NCBI GenBank assembly: GCA_020310875.1
Contig: CM035407.1
Coordinates: 68,665,158 to 68,729,157 of the forward strand
Source: Ceratopteris richardii
Taxonomy: Eukaryota; Streptophyta; Polypodiopsida; Polypodiales; Pteridaceae
Length of the DNA stretch: 64,000 nucleotides
Reading direction: 5' to 3'
The translations under genes and the position numbers were made by a program. The notes under the pieces were generated by a model. The model was not told the origin of the DNA, searched no databases, and saw only the letters and a program-made list of their open reading frames with translations. Each line of letters opens with the position of its first letter. Within the stretch, counting starts at the first letter, position 1. Below, one piece after another: positions 1 through 12,200 of the stretch.

Positions 1-3
1 CAT

Positions 4-29
4 GCTAATGTGTTAATCTTTTGTAGCAG
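4..29 (+). other. Possible 3' splice acceptor before accessory ORF
   Basis: The stretch has a CTAAT branch-like motif, a T-rich tract and ends in TAGCAG, 27 bases before the ATG of the long accessory ORF. In LTR elements with an ORF downstream of pol, that ORF is often expressed from a spliced RNA, so an acceptor here would fit. This is inference from a short motif only. Confidence 0.25.
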
Positions 30-56
30 ATCTTTTCCATTAGCTCGTCAGTCATC

Positions 57-3000
57 ATGCAAACCGAAGAAGGACCATCAGAAGCTGGCCCAAGCACATC
101 AATGGCCAATATTGGAGAATTACTCGTGGAATCTTATCCGACGATGCAACCACCAGAGTTTCAAGGTTTTCCAGGACCCATGCCAATAGACGATCCTCCT
201 AGAGGATATACAGAGAAGATTCATCGTAACTCTCACTGGTTTCAAGGCCTAGCAGAAGCCTTAGCAGATGCTGATTTCATATTTGAGGCCAATTTGGCAT
301 TTGATCTTCGCACATGGGCCAAGTACCAATTCTTTTCAAGAGAATTTGAAGGACTGCAGAATACACAATATTAAACGCACGTTTGGGCACGAGCGGGCTT
401 TACAGAATATTTTAGTGACCCTCTGCCTAAACCCGATTTTTACAGATGCTTTTACCTAGTAACCACCTTGACAGCTTCAGAGAACAAGGATCTACCCGGC
501 ACATTCATGTTACCATCCTTGGTAAATGACCCTCCATTCAGAAGGTTTTATTTGTCCAAAGATTTAATTCGCGCAGCTCTCAAAATACATGGAACACACA
601 CTCCGACGGAGAGAGAACGGCTAGTCCCAAAGCAGATGAAACGTGGTGACGTAACTAAGTGGGAGGACATTTCAGCTATAACCCCTGAGCTCTCCAAGCC
701 ATTGCGGATATGCATGCAGCATTTTGCTTTCCCAGCTCAGGATCGTTTTACCATGCCCCACAAAAGAATCTGGTTTGGATTATACTTAGCATGTACTAGA
801 CCTCAAACGGTTGATCTAGCTAGCTGGATAATTGATCAGCTCTATTTGGCACAAGATAGATGGGAACGAAAGAAGGTAATCAATGGATACTGCGCCCTCA
901 CCAGGATCATATATATGTGCTTGGCGTATGACTTACCAATTGAGCGTGCCATGACCAGTGAGGAACTGAAAGCATTCAAAGGGACCACTAAGAAAGCTAG
1001 AAAGGCTAGCAAAGGCAGAGCCGGAAAACGCATGAGAGGAACTATCCCGTGCCTACAAGTCCCAGAATCACCCTCACCACAACCATCTCCAGAGCAGTCA
1101 CCGACCGCAGCCACTCCCACGGTACCACCAATTCGTATACGGTTATCAAGACCAGTTACGTCGGAGGGCACCACCAGTACGGTTGCACCCCAAGCAGCCA
1201 CAACCACAAAACCTATCACCACAGCAGCTGAAATTCCCACCACTATTGGTGCGGAAGCTTTCTCTTTTCCAATACCCCATTTAGAAGCAGAACAAACAGC
1301 ACCACTGGATCCAACTTTTGATTTTGAAATGCCCGATGCATTATCCAATGAGTTCCAATTTTCAGAAGGACAACTATTTTCTCAAGAATATGAAAGACCT
1401 AGCTACCCTACCACACCGAGGGATCAGCCACAAGGACAGATTGTGTCTAGCTCTGATGACGAAAGAACAGCAACCGATGACGACGAAGGAGACGACGAAG
1501 CTAGCCAGGGAACTCAGGAATCCCAAGAGCATGAACAGACAGATGGCCAAGGCCAACAAACAGACACACATGGGGATACAAGTACCCATGAAGATGAAAC
1601 TTACGAAGCAGCAACTTACACACTGGCTATTAAGAAGCTGTATAGAACTATGGAAAAAGTTTGGGCATGCAAAAAGCTGACTGAGGAAGAGAGTCAAGCA
1701 ATAATAGAACAGGAACTTATCACAGGCGGATTCGAAGACGCATACATCAAAGGATTCCGAGAGTTAGTCAAATCAGTAGGCTCCAATGAAGCCCTCAGGT
1801 ACTTGCAAAGAAAGCCATTACCATAGTTTGACCCCCGCAGAGTACGACTACTTTCAAAGCCCGGCGAATACATTCGTGTACCAACAGGAACACAGTCTTC
1901 AGAACAGGCCAAGGAGGCACGTCTCGCCCCTGAAAGTTCGTTGGCAGCAGAAACCATCCTTGTAGATTCCCCACCCCGCGCTACAACTGTACATACCTCA
2001 GTAGTCACTGAAGTACCGACCACCCCAACCGCTCCTCCATCGCCGCCCATCCATCCAACCTCCCCTCTTCACCCTCCTTCCCCCAGACTAACATCTTCAT
2101 TCGCCGGTGGCGTTGCAGAAATCGTTTTTACGACCACTCACCCCATAATTTCTGCACCCATTAGACCTTGTCTACCCCCTCACACATCCACCTTTCCATT
2201 CAACCCATTCCTCCATTCAGCTTTTCCATCCTTCCCCACAACTCCAAGACCCCTTTTCCCATTCCCACCGCCATTAACCTTCTCCCCAGTCTCACCTCCC
2301 TGACCCACTGTAACCCCTATTTCCCCTTTCCACCAAGCTGCTCCAGCCAGGCCCCCTGTAGAGTACTCCTCAACCTTTGTAAATCCCGTATTTACACCAG
2401 CACAAGCACACACAGTCACACCCATATTCACGGTCACCGCACTGGACACGTCCAATGACATGGACATCTCACCACCCACTGCACCATCACTCACTTCACT
2501 CACAGCACAAACATATTTAGGCACCGCACAATTTTCCACAATCACCACAGCATCCACCTTCCCACCCCCATTCCCCATTCCCGTTGCATCTACACCCACT
2601 GCATCTTCATTTAGCACCCCTTTAATACTATCACCCACTGTAGATAATGCATTTCGACAGATGTTCATGTGTATGACGCAAGTTAGAGATGAGTTCACAT
2701 CTCTTGGCGATAATTATCAGAAGCTGCAGAGGAAAACCATTGACTTACAGTCGCAGCTTAATTTATTGTCTATTGAGAATGCCTCACTGAATAGCCGATA
2801 CCAAGAATTACGAGAGGCCTATCATAAATTAGAATTAGAAAGCGAAGAAAAGACCAAGGAAGCCACTACTGACCTGGATAACTTATTAAGAGCCCAGACA
2901 GTCCGCAATGCAACGCTAACACGAAACATGGGCTTACTACGAAGACACCTAGCAGCCGCCAAGGAAGAAAACCAGCGCTTACAGGATCAGAATCGAGAAA

Positions 3001-4562
3001 ACTTAGAAGCAGCGCTCGACCACCCAGACCAACCACTCAGTCCTAGCCGGTTCAAAGCCATTCCCTCAGACTCGATGAAGATGCTGCTAGAAGATCATGT
3101 AAGACTGCTAGATGAATACGATCGCATGAATGAGGAGTTACAAAAACTCAACGAAGATCACAAATTACTCCAGTTACGAGCACCGGCACACCCAGACATA
3201 CCAGCACCTGTGGACCCCTCTCCTGAAGTCTTAGACGAACTCAACGCATTACGGGCCCAGGTATCAAACCTTGAAGCACGGATTGCAGTATATGAAGCAC
3301 CACCAAGGCCAGATTCCCCACCTGAGCTACCAGCTGAGGAAGAAACTATCACCATCCCGGTGGAGGAAACGTTTGAAGAGGCGTACGAGCCACAACCCAT
3401 CCCAGGCGGACGCGTCACGGCCGAAGGCCAGATGACTTACAAACTCCCGACCCCCGCGTGGATGAAGACTATTGAGGAACTTGGGACAACACACTCAGCT
3501 AGAGTAGAGGCACAATTACATGCCATGGCGATGATAGAAGAAAGAATTTTACAGTCTCCTTTCTTTGCTCATTTGGCCCCGCGACGATACATATCTGGGC
3601 ATGAGCTACAGTATAAACCATATTTTATGTTAATGGCCGAATACCAGTTAGCCATTGAGAAAGCGATAGGTAAGAAACCATCGCATGCGACTCAATTCGA
3701 GGAGGACGATCTACCACTCGATGCGCAGCAAGGAGAGATATATCAACCAGAGTGGCGCAAAGATTTACTACAGAAGTATCCAGAAATGATGAGTACATGG
3801 GTAAAGGCACCTTTTCATTTAAAGTACAACCCATGTTGGGGACCAGTACCACGACGCCGCTCCTGGACTACCTTCGCTATTAAGGTACAAAACAATAAGC
3901 AGTGCCAGGACTGGTTGAATTACCCCTATTTTAAGCCACCCATCGAGTTACCCACTGTCGGCTACATGATGGCTACAATTCGCCACTGTCTCCCTAGACT
4001 AAAGCATATGGATGATATAGCAGCGCACATGACTGTCAAAATCTTTGACATGATGCAAATGATTTTTAAAGTCTTCCGACGCGTCAAGGCACCTCATGTA
4101 AACACCCCGGGCTTTGAGCATGGCAATTTCGATCTGGTATATGATATGAGTACAACGTCATCGCTACGGGTGTGTTATGCCTGGCATTGCAGAATAAAGT
4201 ACCTACCGGCATGCTACAAGCAGACTTTCGAAGAGATGTTCACAACTGGCTTCTGGGAATACCATTCAGAGGTATTCATAAGTAGGCCTACACATTTATT
4301 ACACTTATTTGCCTGTGAACGAATGGTCTACTCCACACACTATCAGCTCCCGCCACCGGAAGAACCGCAACCAATAGACTGGGAGAAACTCGAGGCCGAT
4401 CTGGCCCGAGGCATTCGTATCTCCGAGCACACCCTCGCTCAAGACCTCCTACAGAACTATATCCGGCAGACCTCACAACAAGGTTCTGTCAGGGACGACA
4501 GAAGCGAGAGGGAGGGGGGTGTTGGAAGCAGCCAGAGGCACAGACAACGCGGAAGCATGTAA
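57..4562 (+). pseudogene. Giant 3' accessory ORF of a Ty3/gypsy-type LTR element (about 1500 codons, three in-frame stops)
   Basis: One reading frame runs from the ATG at 57 to the TAA at 4560 and is interrupted only by TAA at 372, TAG at 1824 and TGA at 2301. The frame is open on both sides of each stop. The order is an N-terminal globular part (57-1050), an S/T/P/Q-rich and acidic linker (1060-1600), a very proline-rich stretch (1940-2640), a long heptad-like coiled coil (about 2680-3290), and a C-terminal globular domain rich in W, Y and H (3420-4440). It lies directly before a polypurine tract and LTR, the position of env-like or accessory ORFs in plant gypsy elements. No gag or pol motif is present. 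I see only a loose resemblance of the region near 700-950 to plant transposon-associated domains of unknown function. The role is unknown; structural, nucleic-acid-binding or regulatory are all possible. Confidence 0.7.
4506..4519 (+). other. Polypurine tract before 3' LTR
   Basis: GAGAGGGAGGGGGG is an all-purine run immediately before a TG dinucleotide that begins a TGTTG...CAACA-bounded segment. This is the expected plus-strand priming site of an LTR retrotransposon. Confidence 0.7.
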
Positions 4563-5158
4563 CAAGGGAGCAAGGAGCCAGTCGAATCTTTTTTCAAAGA
4601 ATTATGTTTTCAAATACTTTCCAAAAACCTCCAACAGTGATTTTTATCACTATTGTAACATATGTAACATAGCAAAAACCTTTTCTTAATTTCTCGCTCC
4701 ATTTTGTGCAAGCCGAGGAGTCCTCGAGCTTGAGGAGCTTAGGTAGAACAAGCGTATCAATTTTCATTATTTTTAGAAACCGTTTACCCTTCCAAATAGC
4801 ATCTAGGACCTAATTTTTAACTATGCCGGTCACTAGATGTGAAACCGGTCAAAACTAGTCTAGAAACTATAAAAAGAGCTAGAGAGCTCATTTTTGAGGT
4901 TAGCTTGTTTGAGGTTAGAGTTCTTTTGAGCTTGTAATAGTGTTCTTGAGTAATAGAGTTGATTTCTCACCTTCCATTGTGTCTTGCTTGTCTCTTCGTA
5001 GTGTGTGTGTATGTGTGTGTGCATTTCTATGCTTCTCACCTTCACTCTCACCTCATCTCACGTTCACGATCTTCATATCACTCCTATCTCTTTCGCGGAT
5101 TGACAATTAAGGAGGTGAAGCTTCTTAACGTGGTACTTACCATTGTGCTAGAGCAACA
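4520..5158 (+). mobile_element. 3' LTR of the first gypsy-type element
   Basis: The segment begins TGTTG and ends CAACA (5-bp inverted ends), is 639 bp long and follows a polypurine tract. It contains a TATA-like box. About 240 bp of it recurs in inverted orientation at 61021-61262, which shows it is a repeat. The accessory ORF ends 42 bp inside it. The 5' half of the element lies outside the window, so target duplications cannot be tested. Confidence 0.65.
4869..4876 (+). promoter_or_regulatory. TATA-like box in LTR
   Basis: TATAAAAA lies in the middle of the LTR, followed by a GAGCTAGAGAGCTC stretch. The inverted LTR fragment near 61110 keeps an equivalent TATAAATA, so the motif is conserved between copies, as expected for the LTR core promoter. 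Confidence 0.5.
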
Positions 5159-5849
5159 GTATACTAGGTGGTGTCCAAAGAACACACCCTCACCTTAAGA
5201 CCCCACATCTAGATGTTATTGATGAATGAGGAGGAGCTTCTAGAAGCAGCACCCTATTCCTTCACCAACTTCTCAGGTTTTCCATATTGAATAAATCACT
5301 TGTCTAGCCATACAAAATAGAGGAGAAGGGAGAGTCACTCAAAGAGAATAAATATTTGTTGTTACTAAAAAAGAATAAATATTTGTTCTAGATACTATGA
5401 TAAAGGAGAGCACAACGATGATAACTTCAACCAGCGAGGAAATTGAGGGTGCTAAAATAATTTTTTCCATCTAAATACTTATGCGTTCATAGAAAGAACG
5501 TATAATATAGCTCAGAGATAATGGAATCCGATGATCAATAAGGAACAACAAGGTGGTTAAAATCAAGAAGCAAGGAATTAAGTATGTTTATAGTTTTGAG
5601 AATATATGCTATATTTAGATAAGAAATGAAATAGATCATAGAAAATTTATCAAATTCAACCTTGGTAGCTAAGAATAGAACTTTGAGTGGGGACCTAGTT
5701 GTTAGGTGTAGCTATCAAGCTCAACATGGGATGATCCAAGATGGTCGATACCATTTCATGTTTTTCTGATATGTATAGTAGTTATTTCGATATATGCCAT
5801 GCATACTTTTAGTAAGCTTCATGATATTATCTATCAAGAGTGATGGCAA
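5159..5849. other. No recognisable gene
   Basis: AT-rich flank downstream of the LTR. I see no domain, no long open frame and no clear repeat. It may hold the undetected 5' part of the copia LTR whose end lies at about 6080. Confidence 0.4.
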
Positions 5850-5867
5850 ATTTTGTTTCTTTCCAAC

Positions 5868-6080
5868 TAATGCATTCACAAGCATTAGGATTTTCTTTAT
5901 GTACCAATATTTATATATTGTACTAATTGTATTGTTATATTAATTCATTTTTGCATGTTATGTTTATGTAATAGAAGAAGTAGAAGAAGAACTCTCTTCA
6001 TTGTCTCAATCTATGTGTGCTTATCTCCTTGTGTTTAAGAGTGTGTGAGAGCTCTCTCCCTTATCTTCTTTCTCTTGACA
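5868..6080 (+). mobile_element. Terminal part of a copia LTR
   Basis: The segment is closely similar to 41427-41630. Both contain the phrase ATTAGGATTTTC, a GTAATAGAAGAAG run and a TGTCTCAATCT/TGCCTCAATCT block, and end in TGACA directly before a tRNA-Met primer-site sequence. The start of the LTR is not resolved. Confidence 0.6.
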
Positions 6081-6094
6081 TGGTAAGAGAGCCA
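6081..6094 (+). other. Degenerate tRNA-Met primer binding site (copia)
   Basis: TGGTAAGAGAGCCA differs at two positions from the plant copia primer site TGGTATCAGAGCCA and follows an LTR end in TGACA. Confidence 0.6.
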
Positions 6095-6529
6095 GGTTGG
6101 CTGCAAAAAGCTCATGAAGAAGGCCAACATTGAAGAGTGCATGAGAAAGCATGGAGAATGTCTTCTTTAAAAATGATCTTAGATTACTATGAAATTTGGT
6201 GTGTAACTAGAATATGAAAAAATATTTAGGATAGTTATCCCTTTAGGATCTCTCATTTTGCTCATATGTTTGTTGAGATCCATTTTGGCCTTCATTTTGA
6301 GCCTACAAGGTGGGGCCCACAAAAAAATCAAGTGAGTTTGCAAAATTGTAAATTGGTTCTATTTGGCATCTCCCAAGTATTTCATATCCATAATTTCAAG
6401 TGATTCTATGTACATTTGGTATGTGAAAACTCTCTTTTTTGAGAACGAAGTGTCAAGTCATAGTATGAGGGTGTTCAAATAGAGGTATTACTTCTAATGC
6501 TTTTGGAGTATCATAAATTTTTGCAGAAA

Positions 6530-7500
6530 TCACCAATCTTGATGGATTGAGTCATATTATGAGTGAGAATTTGGATAAGAAAAAACTTCATGCTTGGAGT
6601 TTCAATATGAGAAATTTCTTGATGGGAAAAGGCTCTTGGAAGTACACAAATGAGACAATGAAAACCCATGCAATTATGAGAGAAGAATCAGAATGCAAAC
6701 TAGTTAAGATAATATGAAGAGTGGAATCAAGGAGCATAGAACTAGTGTATTGGCTATTTGCTAGCATGCAATTTAGCATGAATCGGTGCATGTAAGATGC
6801 CAAAACCATGAAAGAGGCTTGAAATAGTTTAGTCGCATTTTACGAGACCAGTATAGAGGCATGAAAATTATAGCTAAAGAACGAGTTGCATACACTAGAG
6901 AAAATGAGCATGTTAGTAAGTGACTATGCCTGAAAAAGGAAAAGTATATATAAGTCAGCTGTGTCTATTGGTGTCAATGTAGATGATGAGGATAATTTTG
7001 AAGTGTGCCTTCATGGTTTAGGAGCTACATATAAGAAGTTCAAAACTTCTATTTAGACTAGAAAGAATATTCCAAAATTTTTTGATCTTGGTTCCATGTT
7101 CGTAATTGAAGAAAAGAACCTTGGTGAAGACTCAAACTCCCAAGAAAATGATATTTTTGAGATGGTATTCTCCTCTGGCATAGGAAGAGGCTGAGAGTGG
7201 AAAAGCAAACAATAACCACGACTAAATTCAACAACATAGTAATGGAAGAGGTAGAGGACAATTACAATACATGAGGAGCAAAAGAGGTTGCATAAAATTC
7301 TAGAGAAATGATTTAGGTAAAGAGAGTAAGGTATGTTGGAATTGTGGTAAAACTGGTCACTTTGAATGTGATTACATGTTGGAGAATTGACATAGTAGAA
7401 GAAACAAAAAAACTATGCATCCATGTGTAGACAATTTGGAGATTTTGTTTATGGTTCAATATCATATGATGAACAAAATGTATGCTCATGTTTTGAAATT
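6530..7500 (+). pseudogene. Decayed copia gag with zinc knuckle
   Basis: Conceptual translation shows copia gag features in pieces: an NFHAWKFNMRNFLMGKG-like block near 6575-6635, a region starting about 6800 with LEKMSMLVSDY, and the LHGLGATYKKF block near 7010. A CCHC knuckle (C-WN-C-GKTGH-FECD family, with C, C and H intact) lies at about 7333-7375. Several stops and small frameshifts break the frame. It lies 440 bp downstream of a copia primer site, the normal place for gag. Confidence 0.6.
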
Positions 7501-8185
7501 GGATAGTAATTTCTAGCATGTTCATTCACATGCTTCAAATCACATGACCAGCCATGAAAAATGGTTTAGTATTTCTCAAAAATTGCTACCTCTTGGATTT
7601 GTTGGAATAGGTGATGATATATCACATCCTATTGAGAAAACATGAAATGATTCATGGAGGATGGTGGGGTAAAATATCTTGTTGATGTATTGCATATTTC
7701 TAATATAACAAAGAACCTAGATTCTATTGGAAAAAAGGTTGACCCAGTATTACAAGCTACGTTCAATTTTGATGGTTTATTTCTAGAAGAGTACAAGAAG
7801 AATGCAATAATGAATGTCAAAGGGAACAAAGTGGGTAGGATATCTACCTTGATTGTAAAAATTCCTAGGATGAATGCAACCATGTTCGCAAAAGGTACAT
7901 GTGCTACTGCTAACATAGAGATATGACACAAACAAATTAGACATGTTGATTTGCAAGGGCTAGAGTTGATCTAGCCAAATGAGCTTGTTAAGGATCGCAA
8001 AAATTCAACTTTGCAAAGATGCAAAAGGTATGTGAATCATTTCAATATGGTAAAAATCAAGAGCATCATTTTCACTTGAGAAGCATGTTAGTGAGAATGT
8101 ACTAGAGATAGTGCATATAGATGTTTGGGGTCCTACAAAGAGAAAAATAATGGGAGTTGTAGGTTTTATGTTATATCATTCTAAG
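7501..8185 (+). pseudogene. Decayed copia protease / pre-integrase / integrase start
   Basis: The region continues from the gag relic. It shows a remnant of the protease neighbourhood (HASNHMT near 7530), the VLHISNITKNLDSIGKK block at about 7690 (copia consensus 'VPNITKNLLSVGQ'), a pre-integrase HKQIRHVDLQG block near 7927 and an integrase start EIVHIDVWGPTK near 8110. It is then cut abruptly at about 8185 by an unrelated LTR. The longest intact piece is 90 residues (7654-7926). Confidence 0.6.
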
Positions 8186-8435
8186 TGTGAACCACCTCTA
8201 TGAGAAGATGGAGGGTGTGAGGCCACTTGGCACTCATGCAAGAGATGCATGGAATAAGAGAAAGTAACGGAAACATATATATATATATATAGGTTGTGAG
8301 GTTGGGAGATGGAACTTATGTCTTCTCTCACTATTCTCGAAGAGGCAATCACACACGTGGTTTGCATGTCTTATCTTTAGCTCATCCCCAAAAATAGGGG
8401 AGATCATAGGGCCATGGCAGGGGGAAATGTCATAT
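8186..8435 (+). mobile_element. Possible LTR abutting the copia relic
   Basis: The copia integrase similarity stops here and unrelated sequence runs to a tRNA-Met-like primer site. The segment starts TGTGAACC and contains a short (TA)n. Its termini are not clearly inverted, so the boundaries are approximate. Confidence 0.35.
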
Positions 8436-8449
8436 TGGTATCAAAGCCA
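8436..8449 (+). other. tRNA-Met-type primer binding site
   Basis: TGGTATCAAAGCCA differs by one base from the common plant copia primer site TGGTATCAGAGCCA. It follows GGGGAAATGTCATAT. Confidence 0.5.
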
Positions 8450-9289
8450 ATTAAATAACATGGAAGGCTGACTCTGAGCATGAGAAGAACAACAACCAAA
8501 TGCCCGCAAAGACGAGCGATCGACACTGTCAGATTTCACACACACGTGCCTGCGAGGAGCTTAGAAGAGCATCTCTTGCCCTCCTTCCCCTCTCTTGGAT
8601 GATAGTGGACCTCTCTTGGTTTGCTTTATGAAGGCTTCTGTGCATTGGATTTCACCATATGTGGGATAAAAAGCTACATGAGCATTGTATTCTAAAACAC
8701 TCAGAGCCTACAAAGATTTACAAAATTGCTGAAAGGAGCAAGGTGACAAGCATTTTTTTTCCAATTTTGGACTTGGAGAGGAAGGAGGAAACCATGGCCA
8801 ATTCTTAATACCAATATATTCTTATGTGATCTATGGAATGCTCGATTTAATTCCATTTTTTCTTCCACTCTTGGAATTCAAAATCACTTCTTTCCAAATC
8901 TTCAAAGTTACCTCTGTGGCAAGATTCATTCTTCTTACTTTCACTCCAGCCTATATGTATACCCTCTACATCAACAAGGTGCTTTTTCTTGCTCGAGAGC
9001 CTCGATTTTTGTTGAAGCAAGAAGCTTACCTCTTAAGATTTCTAATGATACTAAGCAAATCAATTTTGGATATTCTTTTGCAAGTCTAAAAGTCTCTGCA
9101 AGTTCTCTACAAGAACCAAGAATACCTTTTGAAGGCTTGTTTTGATGCTGCTGAAGCTCAAATTTTTCTATTCCACTTGGATTTGACTTATGGCTTCAAG
9201 ATTTAGGTGCTCGATATCCATTGGTTCTCTGATGAGTACTCGTGAGAATCCCATTTATCCAAATTTGGTGAATTTTGGTGCTTATGGAG
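8450..9289. other. Unassigned; probable leader of an LTR element
   Basis: It follows a primer-site sequence. An 87-codon open frame at 8826-9089 shows no recognisable motif. I see no gag knuckle or other retroelement signature here. Confidence 0.3.
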
Positions 9290-10462
9290 ACTTTCATCGT
9301 GATTGTGTTGCTTTCCAGAGTACCCAATTACCAACCAAACATTTCAAATTTACTTTTGGTCCTGACAAGGGAATTGGTCCAAGTTGTATACCAAGATCTT
9401 TGAAGAGCTTCTTAAGCCACATTGCTTCACATTTAGTGAGGGCTAAAGCTTTATATTCCACCTCTATTGAACTCAATGCAACTCTGGGCTCCTTTTTTCT
9501 CATCCATGAAATTGCTTTTGCACCTAACATGAAAACATGGCCAGAAGTTGACCTTCTATCATCAATACTCGCTACCCAATCTGCATCACTCCATGCTCTT
9601 ACTTCAAGTTCTTCATCATACCTCTATAGAAACCCATAATTAATTGTACTCTTCACATACCTTAACACTCTCTTTGCATGCTTGAGATGTGTATTTTTGG
9701 CTACATGCATGAACTAAGATAGAAAATAGATCAATGATCCCACAATGATCCTGTATAGTGTAAGGTCTTCTAGCTTCTTGCCATCTTCCTTGGTTAGCTT
9801 GACATTTGAATCCATAGGTTGACCTATTGGTTTGCAATATGTCATGTCAAACCTAAGCAACACATCTAGAAGATACCTTTTGAGAGCGATAGATACAATT
9901 CTTTCCCATAGATCACCTCAATGCCAAGAATGTACTTGGGCACACCTAAATCTGAGATTTTGAACTCTCTTTCAAGCTTCTCCTCTTTGATGGTCCTTAT
10001 CCCTACATCATCATCACCTATCACAAGAAGAGCATCTACATATATGCATATCAAACGTATCTTTTCATTTTTCTTCTTCACATACAAGGATGGATCTGGA
10101 TCACTTAGACAAAAACCACACTATCCTCTGATTCAAAGCCCTTGGGGCTTGCTTTAGGCCGTACAAAGCCTTCTTCAACCTACAAACATAGGTAGGATGT
10201 TGTGGATCTACGTACCCTTAAGGTTTTTCCATGAACACCTCTTCTTGTAACTCACCATTCAAGAGAGCATTCTTTATGTCCACGTGGTAGATTGGCCACC
10301 TCCTTGCTACACATAGGGATATGAGAGCTCTAATGGTAGCCTTGTTCACCATAGGGCTAAAAGTCTCCTCATAATCTACCCATTGTGTGTGTGTGAAGCC
10401 TTTGGCTACTAGTCTAGCCTTGTACCTTGCCAAGCTGCCATCTGCATTCCTCTTGGTCAAGC
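9290..10462 (-). pseudogene. Copia RT/RNase H fragment
   Basis: Reading leftwards, a copia RT start (DGSLARYKARLVAKGFTHT, with DYEETFSPM and WPIYHVDIKNALLNGELQEE) occupies 10218-10460. The catalytic box at about 9970-10040 reads YVDALLVIG, so the second Asp of the YVDD box is lost. RNase H with ISWMRKKEPRVALSSIEVEY and AMWLKKLFKDLG follows at 9294-9530. Several frameshifts separate the blocks. No gag, protease or integrase is attached. It abuts a gypsy element on the other strand. Confidence 0.75.
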
Positions 10463-10739
10463 AAGTGCCCTAAATATAGTTTATGTTGCATGGTGGCTAG
10501 TTCTTTTCCAAGGGCTTCTGTAATTAGGATTTCAGGTATGATTTCAATGCATAGAATAAAATTTTTTATCGTGTCGAGTAGTACATATTGTTTTCTATCT
10601 TTCAAATTGATAGAGGGATACCCTAAATATGGAGATAACATGATTTTTAGAGATGGCCAATGGACAACTACACTATATGAAATGATTACATTGAAAACCT
10701 TGCATTTACTTTTTTTATAGGTGTTTTTTTGGGAGTTTC

Positions 10740-11560
10740 GTTGTGATTTAAATGAGACATAGTGATGAAATTATGAATACGGATTGGTTAGTTCAAAATT
10801 CTACAACAACTGATTGTGAACCTAGAACAATCACTTTAAGGCTAGATGGTGAATCTATCCACATTCTAGCTTATTCTCATTCTACTATGCCGATAATTAG
10901 AGATATACATGATGGTTGTAGAACATTTGTAGTCTATGTGAACGATGTGCATGAGGAGGATAATGATGAAAATCTTCCAAATTATGTAGAGAATCCAATT
11001 AGATGATCTTTTGAAGAAACGCTTGATAAGATCGAGTGTTTTACCTTGGGGTGCACCTATTTTATTTCAGAAGAAGAAAGATGGATCTTATAGATTATGT
11101 ATTGACTACAAGGGATTGAGTAAAAGGACAACTAAAAATAAAATACCCACTTCGTCACATAGATGAATTATTAGTTCAATTAAGTGGAGCTACTATATTC
11201 ACTAAGATTGACTTAAGATCCAAATATCACCAAATTAGAATCAAAATAGAATATATACCCAAGATAGATTCTTAAACACGTTATGGCCATTTTACAATTT
11301 AACCTTTTGGATTAACAAACACTCCTACCACATTTATGTACAATGATGAACAATGTTTTTTGTGAATACCTAGATGAATTCATCTTACTATTTCTTGATG
11401 ATATATTGTATACTCTAAAGATGATCTTCAGCATTTTGTACATCTCAAGAAGACTTTGCAAACTCTTAGAAAACACAAATTGTATGGAAAGAAGAGTACG
11501 TCTTTCTTTGCGAAGGATAAACTTGTGTATCTAAGAAGAGTCACATCGAATTCATATGGA
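10740..11560 (+). pseudogene. Chromovirus (Ty3/gypsy) reverse transcriptase, decayed
   Basis: The block [19 protein letters not shown] plus [12 protein letters not shown] at about 11037-11130 is the gypsy RT N-terminus. LTKIDLRS-like and GLTNTPTTFM blocks follow at 11200-11335, and the catalytic LFLDDIL is at 11386-11406. Many stops and frameshifts are present. The upstream part (10752-11006) is an open 84-codon stretch with no clear motif, possibly the protease-RT linker. RNase H, integrase and a chromodomain follow in order, placing it among chromoviruses. Confidence 0.65.
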
Positions 11561-12200
11561 TGAGAATAAAGTGAAAACAATAGTTGATTGGCCATTTCCT
11601 AAAATTGTAAGGGATGTTAGAAGTTTTTAAGGATTGGCACAATATGAAAGATCACATATTAAGGACTTCTCTAAGATAGCTAAACCCCTCACAAAGTTGA
11701 CTAAAAAGAATGCAAGATTTGTGTGGAGTGAATCCTATCAAAAATCATTTGAATCATTCAAACAAAAAGTCATTGAAACTCGTGTTTTGAAAATACAAGA
11801 AATGGGAACACATTTTGTGGTTGCATGTGATGCAAGTGGTAGTCAGATAGGATGTGTTCTTTCATAGGATGGTAGGGTGGTTGCACATGAATGCAAAAAA
11901 TTAAGAAAACATGAAGTTCATTATCCTACTCATGATCTTGCAATGCTTGCTATTGTACATGCACTTAAGCATTGGAGACATCTACTATTAGGGTTTAAGT
12001 TAGAATTGAAAACAGATCATTAGAGTCTAAACTACAACAACAATTGCTTAACAATAGACAAAATCATTGAATTGAATTATTACGCAAGTATGATTTTGAA
12101 ATTCAGTATATGGCTGGTAAGGAAAATAAGGTCGTTGATGCATTGAGTGGGAGACCTTTATGTAATCTCCTTTCTATAATAAATTCTAATTTCCTCAATC
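11561..12200 (+). pseudogene. Chromovirus RNase H
   Basis: The connection/RNase H region includes FSKIAKPLTKLTKK (11650-11700), FVVACDASGSQIGCVLS (11814-11864, first catalytic Asp present) and HYPTHDLAMLAIVHALKHWR (11920-11982, carrying the conserved catalytic-Glu neighbourhood, where Glu appears as Asp). A stop at 11865 and later frameshifts break it. Confidence 0.65.

Noticed and set aside
842..1697. Minus-strand open frames of 168 and 107 codons
   Set aside because: Antisense shadows of the long plus-strand accessory ORF, with no motif.
2180..2698. Minus-strand 172-codon frame rich in Gly and Val
   Set aside because: Antisense of the proline- and threonine-rich linker of the accessory ORF.
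9190..9639. Plus-strand 149-codon frame
   Set aside because: Antisense of the minus-strand copia RNase H relic, which has clear family motifs.
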